Assembly: GCA_902769255.1 (NCBI GenBank)
Contig: CACXOM010000005.1
Span: forward strand, 1 to 64,000
DNA: 64,000 bases
Direction of reading: 5' to 3'
From: Oscillospiraceae bacterium
GTDB taxonomy: Bacteria; Bacillota; Clostridia; Oscillospirales; Acutalibacteraceae
The position numbers and the translations under genes are program-made. The notes under the pieces are model-generated. The model had not been told where the DNA came from and ran no database searches. It saw nothing but the letters and a program-made list of their open reading frames with translations. Of this stretch, positions 1-9,014 are shown one piece after another (within the stretch, counting starts at the first letter, position 1; the number at the start of each line of letters is the position of its first letter).

Positions 1-110
<110 letters not shown>

Positions 111-178
111 ACTATTTAGGGGCAGGGCAGTAGTCTTGTTCCATTTAATAATATGCGAATATTTCGCTTTTAATATAT

Positions 179-254
179 GGCCCGTTGGTCAAGTGGCCTA
201 AGACTCCGGCCTCTCACGCCGGCAACACGAGTTCGAATCTCGTACGGGTCACCA
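179..254 (+). tRNA. tRNA-Glu (anticodon CTC)
   Basis: The 76-base cloverleaf has an acceptor stem GGCCCGT/ACGGGTC (one G-U pair), an anticodon stem CCGGC/GCCGG enclosing the loop CTCTCAC with anticodon CTC, a T loop GTTCGAATC, and an encoded CCA at 252-254. It lies between two 5S copies, so it is probably co-transcribed with the rRNA operon. The CTC anticodon reads GAG, a rarer codon than GAA in this A/T-rich genome. Confidence 0.95.
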
Positions 255-294
255 GTTTTACAAATTGCATAAGGCTATGCTTTATGTACATATA

Positions 295-404
<110 letters not shown>

Positions 405-437
405 AAAAGACTCTGCTAATGTTTAGCAGAGTCTTTT
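405..437. terminator. Bidirectional terminator after rRNA/tRNA cluster and after XRE gene
   Basis: A perfect 15-bp stem (405-419 with 423-437) with a 3-base loop is flanked by A-run and T-run, so it can stop transcription from both the plus-strand 5S/tRNA cluster and the minus-strand regulator ending at 453. Confidence 0.9.
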
Positions 438-452
438 ATTTTATTATTAAAT

Positions 453-785
453 TCATTCTATTTTGCTTTTGCTTTTGTCGATCAAAATTTTCCCAATTTC
501 AAGATAATTGTTCTTGTTTTCAGCATTCATATTTCTGAATAAATGAAGAAGCATTATTTCATTTTGCGAAACAGAGGAATCTTTGCTGATTTTGTGTTCG
601 AGTAGAAAATCAACCGATACATTGAAATAATCTGCAAATAGTATAAGCGTTCTGAAATCAGGTTCCCTTATACATCTAATATAATTGCCTAATGTTGATG
701 GTGAAATGTATAAATCTTCAGCCATTTGTTTTTGAGAAATATTATGACTTTCCAAAAGTTGTTTTATAACTGATCCAAGCGACAT
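453..785 (-). CDS. XRE-family helix-turn-helix regulator
   Basis: This 110-residue protein has a Cro/CI-type HTH over about residues 4-60: recognition-helix region QKQMAEDLYISPSTLGNYIR, then REPDFRTLILFADYFNVSVDFLLEH, the usual end of a XRE_N domain. The rest is a short charged helical tail. ATG at 785 is preceded by AAAGGAAGG at 793-801 in transcript sense. It is divergent from the giant secreted repeat protein; an 18-bp dyad lies in front of its start and could be its autoregulatory operator. DNA binding and repression are known for the family; control of the neighbouring surface gene is inference. Confidence 0.85.
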   Translation of the reverse strand: MSLGSVIKQLLESHNISQKQMAEDLYISPSTLGNYIRCIREPDFRTLILFADYFNVSVDFLLEHKISKDSSVSQNEIMLLHLFRNMNAENKNNYLEIGKILIDKSKSKIE

Positions 786-812
786 ATATAAACCTTCCTT
801 TAGTGATTGTTA

Positions 813-830
813 TGGCATTAATTAATGTCA
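813..830. promoter_or_regulatory. 18-bp dyad, candidate operator of the XRE regulator
   Basis: TGGCATTAATTAATGTCA is an almost perfect palindrome (one mismatched pair). It sits 28 bases upstream of the XRE start codon and contains a TTGACA-like -35 (831-826, minus strand) for that gene. The position suits autorepression. Confidence 0.5.
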
Positions 831-953
831 AATTAGACGATGAACTCTAACTTTATATTAACACATATATATTTAGTTTTATTATTAGTAGTATTAATTA
901 AATTAACAATAACATATTTTATAAAAAATTATAAAAAAAATACACAAAACGAC

Positions 954-982
954 TTGACAAACCACAAAACGAAGTGTATAAT
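954..982 (+). promoter_or_regulatory. SigA-type promoter of the cysteine-repeat protein
   Basis: A consensus TTGACA (954-959) and TATAAT (977-982) are separated by exactly 17 bases. A direct repeat CACAAAACGA at 943-952 and 963-972, about two helical turns apart, flanks the -35 and could bind a regulator. An otherwise perfect promoter with such repeats suggests control by repression. Confidence 0.85.
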
Positions 983-1037
983 TAACACAAGATGAATAAT
1001 CTTACCAACATAATTTTTTGTTTTTAGGAGGTAAAAT

Positions 1038-4000
1038 ATGGTTAAGAAGATTTGTTCGATTTTTATTGCGATAGTTTGTTGTATATCCTTCGCTCTGCCT
1101 ATTAGTGCTGAACAAAACGAACATCAGCATGATTGGGTTGCTATAAGCGTTGACAAACCTTATTGCGGTCATGATGGCTATACTGTTTATAAATGCAGTG
1201 TTTGTCAAGAAGAAAAAACTGAGACTATTCCAATGCAAAATAGTGAACATGAATATGAACTTACTGACGAAGTACCATTGAATTGTGAAACTACTGACGG
1301 AGTAAAAACATATACATGTAAGTATTGCGCAGATGTTCAAACAGAAGTTGTTGAACATTCGGGTGCACATATCACTGAAATTCAGAACGCAAAAGAGGCT
1401 ACTTGCACCGAAGATGGATATACCGGTGATGAGGTTTGCACAGTTTGCGGAGTTACAGTAACACAAGGCGAAATAATTGATTCACTCGGACACAAGACTG
1501 AAATCAGAAATGCTAAGGAGCCTACTTGTACCGAAAAGGGCTATACCGGTGATGAATATTGCACAGTTTGCGATGAATTGGTAAAATCAGGCGAAGAAAT
1601 TCCGGCATTAGGTCATATTACTGAATTAAAAGATGCAAAAGATGCTACTTGTATAGAAAAAGGTTACACAGGTGACAAAGTTTGCTCAGTATGCGGAAAA
1701 GTTATAGAAGAAGGCACAGTAATTGATGTAGACCTGAGTGCACATGTTCCTTCAGAGGCAGTTTTGGAAAATATTGTTGATCCGACTTGTACCGAAGACG
1801 GAAGTTATGACAGCGTAGTATATTGTTCAGTATGCGAAGAAGAACTTTCGAGAGAAAATATTGTAGTTGACGCATTAGGTCATACTTGGGATGAAGGTGT
1901 GGTTACAACTGAACCTACCTGCACAAAAGAAGGCGTTAAAACCTATACTTGCACTGAATGTAGTGAAACAAAAACAGAAGTAATTCCTTTTGCAGCACAT
2001 ACTTACAAAAAAACTGCTGAACAAATTGATGCAACTTGTACCGAGAGCGGAAAAACCGAAACTTATGAATGTGAAGTTTGCGGTAATGTTTTTGGTGGCG
2101 AAACAATTCCTGCAAAGGGTCACAGTTGGAATGACGGCGAGGTTACAACCGAGCCTACATGTACCGAAGCAGGTGTAAGAACCTATACTTGTGAAGAATG
2201 CGGTGCAACAAAAACAGAAGAGATTGAGGCACTCGGTCATCAAGGAAAAGTGACAAAAGAAGGTAAACCAGCAACTTGTACTGAAACAGGTTTAACTGAT
2301 GAGATTACTTGTGAGCGTTGCGGAACTGTTCTTCAGGAGCAAACTGAAATTGAAGCAAAAGGTCACGATTTTGATTATGAACATCAGCAAGTAACAGAGG
2401 CTACTTGTACCACAGACGGTAAGGTAGTAACGGTTTGTAAAGATTGCGGCGAAACAATGGAAAGCGTTATTTCTGCTCTGGGTCACAATAAAGATATTGT
2501 AGTGGAAGCAAAGGAATCAACTTGTACCGAAAGAGGAAATAAAACTTATTACAGATGTTCAAGATGTAATCTTGCATACAGCAATAACCATAATGAATGG
2601 GAATCTAATATTGATGAATATTTGTTGCAATTAAAACCTCATACATTTGAAGATATTTTTGCAAAACATGCAACTTGCACCGAAGAGGGCTCTTTGGCAG
2701 GAAAACACTGTACAGTTTGCGATCAATACTTTAAAGAAGACGGTACAACAAAAACAACAAAAGAAGCATTGGTAATTTCGGCTTTGGGTCATTCGACTGA
2801 AATTAAAAATGCAAAAGATGCAACCTGTACTGAGGACGGATACACAGGTGATGAAGTTTGCAAAGTTTGTGGCGAAGTTTTGGCAGAAGGCACAGTTATT
2901 CCTGCATTTGGTCATACATATAAAGAAACCACAAAAATTGAACCAACCTGCACAGAAATCGGTTATCAATATTATGTATGTGAAACTTGCGGTATTGAAA
3001 AAGTGAAAGAACTCGCAAAAACAGAACATGATTATGATATTGATTATTCGAACGATGCAACATGTACAAAAGACGGAACTATTATATATACTTGTAAAAA
3101 CTGCGGAGATACTGTAAGTTATAAAGTTCCTGCAAAAGGTCATACTGAGTCGGAAGCAGTTTTGGAAAACATTGTTGATCCAACTTGCACACAAGACGGA
3201 AGTTATGACAGCGTAGTATATTGTTCAGTATGCGGGGCAGAGATTTCAAGGGAAACTGTTACTGTTCCTGCAACAGGACATCAGGAAACTGAAATTAAAA
3301 ACGCAAAAGATGCAACATGCACCGAAGAAGGTTACACAGGCGATGAAGTTTGCACAGTTTGCGGTGAAGTTTTAGTAGCAGGCGAAGCAATACCTGCACT
3401 TGGTCATACAACCGAACTTGTAAATGTAAAAGATGCAACCTGCACTGAAACAGGTTACACAGGTGATAAAGTTTGCACAGTTTGCGGTGAAACAGTAGAA
3501 ACAGGTTCTGTGATTCCTGCATTAGGACATAAATGGGAATTAGATCCTTCAAAATCTGTTGCAGCAACTGCTGAATCAGAAGGCAAAGAGGTTTATTATT
3601 GCCCTGTTTGCGGTGAAACCTATGAAAAAACTTTACCGAAAACAACTCATGAAAATCATCATTATGTTGTAACAGAAAGAAAAGCAGAAACTTGTACCGA
3701 AGATGGTTATGTAGTTTATGAATGTGATGATTGCCATAAAACATATACAGAAAAAATAAAAGCAACAGGACATCAGGAAACTGAAATTAAAAACGCAAAA
3801 GATGCAACCTGCACCGAAGAAGGTTACACAGGCGATGAAGTTTGCACAGTTTGTGGTGAAACAGTTGAAAAAGGTTCTGTAATTTTGGCATTAGGTCATA
3901 CTCTTGTAACAAAAAATTCTAAAAAGGCTACTTATTTTGCAAAAGGCTACACAGGTGACAAAGTTTGCTCGGTATGCGGTGAGGTTATTGAAAAAGGCAA

Positions 4001-4292
4001 AGCGATTGCAAAACTGAAACTCACCACACCGAAAATAACCTTAAAAGCAGGTAAGAAATCCTTTAAAGTTACTTATAACAAAGTAAAAGATGCGACAGGT
4101 TTTCAGGTTCGATACAAATTAAGTGGTAAATGGACAGTAAAAACCTTTAATTCAAAGAAAACAGCAACAAAAACAATTAAAAAACTCAAAAAAGGCAAGA
4201 AGTACAAAGTTCAAGTAAGAGCGTTTATAAAACAAGATGGTATGAAAGCTTACTCTTCTTGGACAAAGACGAAAAAAGCTAAAATTAAGTAA
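1038..4292 (+). CDS. Giant secreted cysteine-repeat protein with C-terminal Fn3-like domain
   Basis: The 1084-residue protein has a signal peptide (residues 1-24, probable cleavage after PISA), then about 23 tandem units of roughly 30-45 residues reading TCTExG...C-x2-C-G...GH, and a lysine-rich C-terminal domain (about 994-1084) resembling fibronectin type III. Most units keep three cysteines and one closing histidine, a C3H set that could bind metal or form disulfides; the units near residues 850 and 975 lack the first cysteine. No LPxTG, SLH or membrane anchor is seen, so it is either released or held by an unknown means. Similar repeats are common in gut Firmicutes proteins of unknown function. 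AGGAGG at 1027-1032 fixes the start. Adhesion or surface coating is a guess. Confidence 0.85.
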   Translation: MVKKICSIFIAIVCCISFALPISAEQNEHQHDWVAISVDKPYCGHDGYTVYKCSVCQEEKTETIPMQNSEHEYELTDEVPLNCETTDGVKTYTCKYCADVQTEVVEHSGAHITEIQNAKEATCTEDGYTGDEVCTVCGVTVTQGEIIDSLGHKTEIRNAKEPTCTEKGYTGDEYCTVCDELVKSGEEIPALGHITELKDAKDATCIEKGYTGDKVCSVCGKVIEEGTVIDVDLSAHVPSEAVLENIVDPTCTEDGSYDSVVYCSVCEEELSRENIVVDALGHTWDEGVVTTEPTCTKEGVKTYTCTECSETKTEVIPFAAHTYKKTAEQIDATCTESGKTETYECEVCGNVFGGETIPAKGHSWNDGEVTTEPTCTEAGVRTYTCEECGATKTEEIEALGHQGKVTKEGKPATCTETGLTDEITCERCGTVLQEQTEIEAKGHDFDYEHQQVTEATCTTDGKVVTVCKDCGETMESVISALGHNKDIVVEAKESTCTERGNKTYYRCSRCNLAYSNNHNEWESNIDEYLLQLKPHTFEDIFAKHATCTEEGSLAGKHCTVCDQYFKEDGTTKTTKEALVISALGHSTEIKNAKDATCTEDGYTGDEVCKVCGEVLAEGTVIPAFGHTYKETTKIEPTCTEIGYQYYVCETCGIEKVKELAKTEHDYDIDYSNDATCTKDGTIIYTCKNCGDTVSYKVPAKGHTESEAVLENIVDPTCTQDGSYDSVVYCSVCGAEISRETVTVPATGHQETEIKNAKDATCTEEGYTGDEVCTVCGEVLVAGEAIPALGHTTELVNVKDATCTETGYTGDKVCTVCGETVETGSVIPALGHKWELDPSKSVAATAESEGKEVYYCPVCGETYEKTLPKTTHENHHYVVTERKAETCTEDGYVVYECDDCHKTYTEKIKATGHQETEIKNAKDATCTEEGYTGDEVCTVCGETVEKGSVILALGHTLVTKNSKKATYFAKGYTGDKVCSVCGEVIEKGKAIAKLKLTTPKITLKAGKKSFKVTYNKVKDATGFQVRYKLSGKWTVKTFNSKKTATKTIKKLKKGKKYKVQVRAFIKQDGMKAYSSWTKTKKAKIK

Positions 4293-4296
4293 AAAT

Positions 4297-4322
4297 ACGG
4301 GGGCAAAAGCCCCCGTTATTTT
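4297..4322 (+). terminator. Terminator of the cysteine-repeat gene
   Basis: An 8-bp G/C-rich stem, ACGGGGGC with GCCCCCGT (4297-4316), has an AAAA loop and is followed by TATTTTTTT. It starts four bases after the stop codon. Confidence 0.92.
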
Positions 4323-4360
4323 TTTCATGGAACACATCACATATTGCTTTGGCGAATGGC

Positions 4361-4404
4361 GTCTCTGTCAAGAGAAGGGGACCGCTTGCGGTGGAAGGGT
4401 TTTG
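4361..4404 (+). repeat. Dispersed repeat, copy A
   Basis: The block starting GTCTCTGTCA, with GGGGACCGC, TT, GCGGTGG and AAGGGTT, recurs at 36976-37022 with a few changes. It contains the small dyad ACCGC/GCGGT. It is noncoding and lies between the terminators of the repeat protein and ppdK, the kind of place where dispersed extragenic repeats collect. Confidence 0.75.
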
Positions 4405-4440
4405 ATTTGAAAGAGAATTTACAAAAATAAAAAACAAAAA

Positions 4441-4471
4441 AAGGCTATAAGATTATTAATCTCATAGCCTT
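4441..4471 (-). terminator. Terminator of ppdK
   Basis: The inverted repeat AAGGCTATAAGAT...ATCTCATAGCCTT (one mismatch) lies just after the ppdK stop. On the minus strand it is followed by a long T-rich tract. Confidence 0.88.
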
Positions 4472-4491
4472 AAATTGTTTACAAATATTAA

Positions 4492-7119
4492 TTATTTGCT
4501 TGCGATTGCTGCTTGAGCTGCTGCCAAACGAGCAATTGGCACTCTGAACGGTGAGCATGATACATAATCAAGACCGATTTTATGGCAGAACTCAACAGAT
4601 GATGGGTCGCCGCCGTGCTCGCCGCAAATACCAACATGGAGTTTGCTGTTTACAGGTTTGCCGAGTTTAATAGCAGTTTCCATTAATTTGCCGACACCTG
4701 TTTGGTCGAGTTTAGCAAACGGGTCATTCTCGAAGATTTTAGCATCATAGTAAGCATCAAGGAACTTACCGGCGTCATCACGAGAGAAACCGTATGTCAT
4801 CTGAGTTAAGTCGTTAGTACCGAAGCAGAAGAAGTCAGCCTCGCTTGCGATTTCGTCAGCAGTTAATGCTGCTCTCGGAATCTCAATCATAGTACCTACT
4901 TCATATGCAAGGTCGATACCTGCTGCTGCGATTTCAGCGTCAGCAGTTTCAACAACTACCTTTTTAACATATTTTAATTCTTTAATATCGCATACCAACG
5001 GAATCATAATTTCAGGTTTTACATTCCAGTCAGCGTGAGCTTTTTTAACATTGATAGCAGCACGAATAACAGCCTTTGTTTGCATTTTAGCAATTTCAGG
5101 ATATGTTACTGCAAGACGGCAACCACGGTGACCCATCATTGGGTTGAACTCGTGTAATGAATCAATCAAAGTTTTGATTTCTTCAACGCTCTTGCCTTGT
5201 GCGTCAGCCAATTTCTTAATATCATCTTCTTCAGTAGGAACAAACTCGTGAAGCGGTGGGTCTAAGAAACGAATTGTTACAGGGTTGCCTTCGAGTGCTT
5301 CATAAAGAGCCTCAAAGTCGCCTTGTTGATAAGGAAGTATTTTGTCAAGAGCAGCTTCTCTTTCTTCAACTGTATCTGAGCAAATCATTTCTCTGAAAGC
5401 AGCAATTCTGTCTTCTTCAAAGAACATATGCTCAGTACGGCAAAGACCGATACCTTCAGCGCCGAGTTCTCTTGCTTTTTTAGCATCAGCAGGAGTGTCA
5501 GCGTTTGTTCTTACTTTAAGTTTTCTATATTTGTCAGCCCAAGCCATAATTCTACCGAATGTACCGGCGATAGTAGCATCAACAGTAGGAATAATACCGT
5601 CATAAATGTTACCTGTTGAACCGTCAATAGAAATGTAATCACCTTCGTGGTATTCTTTACCAGCGAGTGTGAATTTTTTGTTTTCTTCGTCCATAGCGAT
5701 GTCGCCACAACCAGATACACAGCAAGTACCCATACCACGAGCAACAACGGCAGCGTGTGAAGTCATACCGCCACGAACTGTTAAAATACCTTGAGAAGCT
5801 TTCATACCTGTAATGTCTTCAGGAGAAGTTTCAAGACGAACAAGAACAACTTTTTCGCCTTTTTCGTTCCAAGCAACTGCATCGTCAGCAGTAAATACAA
5901 CTTTACCGCAAGCAGCACCAGGAGAAGCACCTAAACCTTTACCAGCAGGAGTTGCAGCTTTTAAAGCAGCAGCGTCAAACTGTGGGTGTAAAAGTGTATC
6001 AAGGTTACGAGGGTCAATCATAGCAACTGCTTCTTCTTCAGTTCTCATACCTTCGTCAACTAAATCGCAAGCGATTTGTAAAGCAGCCTGAGCTGTTCTC
6101 TTACCGTTACGAGTTTGGAGCATAAAGAGTTTACCGTGTTCAACAGTAAATTCCATATCTTGCATATCTCTGTAATGGTTTTCAAGAGTTTGGCAAACTT
6201 TTGTGAATTCAGCGAATGCTTCAGGGAATTTTTGTTCCATTTCAGAAATGTGCATAGGAGTACGAACACCAGCAACAACGTCTTCACCTTGAGCGTTTGT
6301 TAAGAATTCACCGAAAAGACCTTTAGCGCCTGTAGCAGGGTCACGAGTAAATGCAACACCTGTACCGCAGTCATCACCCATGTTACCGAATGCCATTGAC
6401 TGAACGTTAACAGCAGTACCCCATGAATAAGGAATATCGTTATCACGACGATAAACGTTTGCACGTGGGTTGTCCCAAGAACGGAAAACGGCTTTAACAG
6501 CGCCCATTAACTGCTCTTTAGGGTCAGCAGGGAAGTCTTCACCGATTTTTGATTTATACTCTGCTTTGAATTGTGAAGCGAGTTCTTTTAAGTCTTCAGC
6601 AGTCAAATCAACGTCTTGCTGAACACCTTTTTTCTCTTTCATTTCGTCGATAAGTTGTTCAAAATATTTTTTACCAACTTCCATAACTACATCAGAATAC
6701 ATTTGAATAAATCTTCTGTAGCAGTCCCAAGCCCATCTTGGATTACCTGATTTTTCAGCGATTGCTTCAACAACATCTTCGTTCAAACCTAAGTTGAGGA
6801 TTGTATCCATCATACCCGGCATTGAAGCACGAGCACCTGAACGAACAGAAACCAAAAGTGGATTCTCTTTATCACCAAATTTTTTACCGGTGATTTCTTC
6901 CATTTTTCCGATGTACTCGTTGATTTCAGCCATGATACCGTCATTAATTTGACGACCGTCTTCATAGTATTGAGTACAAGCCTCTGTTGTGATTGTGAAT
7001 CCCTGAGGAACAGGAAGACCAATGTTTGTCATCTCAGCGAGGTTAGCACCTTTACCGCCGAGGAGTTCTCTCATGTCGGCATTACCTTCCGAAAAGAGAT
7101 AGCAATACTTTTCTGCCAT
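4492..7119 (-). CDS. ppdK: Pyruvate, phosphate dikinase
   Basis: This 875-residue protein interconverts pyruvate, ATP and phosphate with PEP, AMP and pyrophosphate in the cytoplasm and lets anaerobes run PPi-linked glycolysis or gluconeogenesis. It shows the N-terminal nucleotide-binding start LLGGKGANLAEM, the phosphohistidine domain with GGMTSHAAVVARG (the phosphorylated His is residue 455, the number known for Clostridium symbiosum PPDK) and the C-terminal PEP/pyruvate barrel with CGEHGGDPSS (Cys832 as acid/base). Length matches the family (about 874). The longer in-frame start at 7173 is rejected because AGGAGG at 7129-7134 sits in front of the ATG at 7119. It is monocistronic with its own promoter and terminator. 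Confidence 0.98.
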   Translation of the reverse strand: MAEKYCYLFSEGNADMRELLGGKGANLAEMTNIGLPVPQGFTITTEACTQYYEDGRQINDGIMAEINEYIGKMEEITGKKFGDKENPLLVSVRSGARASMPGMMDTILNLGLNEDVVEAIAEKSGNPRWAWDCYRRFIQMYSDVVMEVGKKYFEQLIDEMKEKKGVQQDVDLTAEDLKELASQFKAEYKSKIGEDFPADPKEQLMGAVKAVFRSWDNPRANVYRRDNDIPYSWGTAVNVQSMAFGNMGDDCGTGVAFTRDPATGAKGLFGEFLTNAQGEDVVAGVRTPMHISEMEQKFPEAFAEFTKVCQTLENHYRDMQDMEFTVEHGKLFMLQTRNGKRTAQAALQIACDLVDEGMRTEEEAVAMIDPRNLDTLLHPQFDAAALKAATPAGKGLGASPGAACGKVVFTADDAVAWNEKGEKVVLVRLETSPEDITGMKASQGILTVRGGMTSHAAVVARGMGTCCVSGCGDIAMDEENKKFTLAGKEYHEGDYISIDGSTGNIYDGIIPTVDATIAGTFGRIMAWADKYRKLKVRTNADTPADAKKARELGAEGIGLCRTEHMFFEEDRIAAFREMICSDTVEEREAALDKILPYQQGDFEALYEALEGNPVTIRFLDPPLHEFVPTEEDDIKKLADAQGKSVEEIKTLIDSLHEFNPMMGHRGCRLAVTYPEIAKMQTKAVIRAAINVKKAHADWNVKPEIMIPLVCDIKELKYVKKVVVETADAEIAAAGIDLAYEVGTMIEIPRAALTADEIASEADFFCFGTNDLTQMTYGFSRDDAGKFLDAYYDAKIFENDPFAKLDQTGVGKLMETAIKLGKPVNSKLHVGICGEHGGDPSSVEFCHKIGLDYVSCSPFRVPIARLAAAQAAIASK

Positions 7120-7195
7120 TGAAAAATACCTCCTAATATTTTTATAACAAATTTTAATAATCTGCATTCCCATTTATAACCGCAGACTTGACATT

Positions 7196-7224
7196 ATTAT
7201 AACAAAAAAAACTAAAATAGTAAA
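7196..7224 (-). promoter_or_regulatory. Promoter of ppdK
   Basis: Minus-strand TATAAT (7201-7196) lies 17 bases from a TTTACT -35 (7224-7219). The leader to the start codon is about 70 bases with no clear structured RNA motif. Confidence 0.6.
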
Positions 7225-7316
7225 CCTTTTTTTTGAAAAAACTCATAATTTTATCAATTTTTACTTAAAATTCTTTCTTTTAACGCCAAAAAACGCATTT
7301 AATTGTAAAAAAACAC

Positions 7317-7345
7317 TTGATTTTTATATAAATATGTGTTAGAAT
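7317..7345 (+). promoter_or_regulatory. Promoter of the rimP-nusA-infB operon
   Basis: TTGATT (7317-7322) and TAGAAT (7340-7345) are separated by 17 bases. It is the only clear promoter before the long translation operon. Confidence 0.8.
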
Positions 7346-7378
7346 ACTTGACAGAAAGTGAAAATTGACAGTAAAGGA

Positions 7379-7408
7379 AGAGTGGGTAGTTTGAAAACCC
7401 GCTCTTTC
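7379..7408 (+). promoter_or_regulatory. Leader hairpin upstream of rimP
   Basis: A stem of about 10 bp, AAGAGTGGGT with ACCCGCTCTT (one G-U pair), sits in the 5' leader about 36 bases before the start and is followed by TCAGTTTTATT. A hairpin with this GGGT/ACCC core is often seen before rimP in Firmicutes. It may be a weak attenuator that lets NusA or RimP control their own operon; this is inference. Confidence 0.6.
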
Positions 7409-7443
7409 AGTTTTATTGAAAGAATTTTTAAGGAGTTGATTTT

Positions 7444-7914
7444 TTGGCGAACTTCACAGGCGGTACTGTTTCAAAAGTTTTTGAAATAATTAAGCCTTAT
7501 GCAGATGAATTGGGACTTGAAATTTGGGATATTAAATATCTTAAAGAGGGCGCTTCCTATTTTCTTCGCATATTTATCGACAAAGAAGAGGGTATTACAA
7601 TTGACGACTGCGAGAATTTATCTCGTGCAATTGATGAGCCACTCGATACAGCCGACCCTATAAAAGAGGCTTATTTTTTAGAAGTTTCTTCACCCGGTCT
7701 TGGCAGAGAACTTTCAAGAGAAGAACATTTCAAAAAATTTAAAGGCGAAAAAATTAAAGCAAAACTTTACAAAGCAATTAACTCTCAAAAAGAAATAAGC
7801 GGCATTTTAGTTGATTATGAAAAAGGAAATGTAATCATAGAATGTAATGGTGAGAGGTTAGTTCTTGAAAAAGGCGATTATTCAAAAATCATTTTAGATG
7901 ATTTTGATTTTTAA
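7444..7914 (+). CDS. rimP: Ribosome maturation factor RimP
   Basis: The 156-residue cytoplasmic factor is needed for 30S subunit maturation. The N-terminal alpha/beta domain (FLRIFIDKEEGITIDDCENL, then PLDTADPIKEAYFLEVSSPG, residues about 40-95) is diagnostic, and the C-terminal SH3-like domain ends near the stop. The start is TTG, chosen because AAGGAG lies nine bases upstream and the protein aligns from ANFTGG onward; no ATG fits. It is the first gene of the conserved rimP-nusA-ylxR-ylxQ-infB-rbfA order, downstream of a leader hairpin. Confidence 0.96.
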   Translation: MANFTGGTVSKVFEIIKPYADELGLEIWDIKYLKEGASYFLRIFIDKEEGITIDDCENLSRAIDEPLDTADPIKEAYFLEVSSPGLGRELSREEHFKKFKGEKIKAKLYKAINSQKEISGILVDYEKGNVIIECNGERLVLEKGDYSKIILDDFDF

Positions 7915-7953
7915 ATATACTAAAAATAAAAAATAAATAAAAGGTGGTAAACC

Positions 7954-9012
7954 ATGAAAAACAAAGATTTTTTTGAAGCACTTAAATTAATGGAAAAGGA
8001 AAAAGGTATTCCTGCCGAATTTTTGGCAGAGAAAATCGCAAACGCAATTGTTGTTGCTAAAAGAAGAGATTATGACGGACTTGATATTGTTCATTGCGAC
8101 ATAAACTGCGAAAAAGAGAAAATTGATGTTTATGTAACAAAACAGGTTGTTGAAGAAATTGACCCTGAACACGCTACAGAACAAATTTTGTTGGCAGACG
8201 CTTTAAAACATTCTAAAAGAGCAACTGTCGGAGGTGTTGTTAATATTAAACTTAACACTAAAGATTTTGGTAGAATTGTTGCTCAAACTGCAAAACATGT
8301 TATTCGTCAAGGAATTCGTGAAGCAGAACACGGTATGGTTTTACAAGAGTTTTCTTCTAAAAATAGCGAAATTGAGTCAGCAACAGTAACATCTGTTGAC
8401 CCTGAAACCGGCAACGCTACTTTGCAAATCGGCAAATCAGAAGCAATTTTGCCTAAGGGCGAGCAAATTCCGGGCGAAGTTTTAAAAGAAGGTCAAATTA
8501 TCAAAATCTTTATCGTTGATGTTAGAGATACCGAAAAAGGTCCTAAAATTATGATTTCAAGAACTCACCCCGGTTTTGTAAAAAGACTTTTTGAAAAAGA
8601 AGTTCCTGAAATTTTTGACGGCACCGTTGAAATTAAAGCAGTTTCTCGTGAGGCGGGTGCCAGAACCAAAATTGCGGTTTACTCAAAAGATGAAGATGTT
8701 GACCCAATAGGCGCATGTATCGGACCTAAAGGTCAAAGAGTTTCGACTATTGTTGAAGAACTCGGCGGCGAAAAAATAGATATTGTTAAATATTCGGAAG
8801 ATATTACCGCTTTTGTTTCAGAAGCATTATCACCTGCAAAAGTAGTTTCAGTTGAGATTATTGACGAAGCTGCAAGGTCTTGTCAGGCATCTGTGCCGGA
8901 CCATCAGTTGTCGCTCGCTATCGGTAACAAAGGTCAAAACGCACGCCTTGCCGCAAAACTTACTAATTGGAAAATCGATATTCGCCCTGAAAGCGGATAT
9001 TACGGTGAATAA
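7954..9012 (+). CDS. nusA: Transcription termination/antitermination factor NusA
   Basis: The 352-residue protein binds RNA polymerase and nascent RNA, affecting pausing, termination and antitermination. The RNAP-binding N-terminal domain comes first (about 1-125), then an S1 domain (about 130-200; ESATVTSVDPETGNATLQIG) and two KH domains. The first ends with DPIGACIGPKGQRVSTIVEE and the second with LSLAIGNKGQNARLAAKLT. It has the short Firmicutes form without the acidic repeats of proteobacteria. AGGTGG precedes the ATG. The next gene starts two bases after its stop. Confidence 0.98.
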   Translation: MKNKDFFEALKLMEKEKGIPAEFLAEKIANAIVVAKRRDYDGLDIVHCDINCEKEKIDVYVTKQVVEEIDPEHATEQILLADALKHSKRATVGGVVNIKLNTKDFGRIVAQTAKHVIRQGIREAEHGMVLQEFSSKNSEIESATVTSVDPETGNATLQIGKSEAILPKGEQIPGEVLKEGQIIKIFIVDVRDTEKGPKIMISRTHPGFVKRLFEKEVPEIFDGTVEIKAVSREAGARTKIAVYSKDEDVDPIGACIGPKGQRVSTIVEELGGEKIDIVKYSEDITAFVSEALSPAKVVSVEIIDEAARSCQASVPDHQLSLAIGNKGQNARLAAKLTNWKIDIRPESGYYGE

Positions 9013-9014
9013 TT

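Noticed and set aside
1002..1466. Long minus-strand frame of 154 codons opposite the repeat protein
   Set aside because: It mirrors the repeat codons (Cys, Phe, Ile-rich), has no ribosome site and lies over the promoter and coding region of a well supported gene. Other antisense frames across 1038-4292 were rejected for the same reason.
1380..3900. Regularly repeated blocks that might look like a CRISPR array
   Set aside because: The repeats are in frame, differ in sequence and length and code for one continuous protein with a signal peptide. No cas gene is present.
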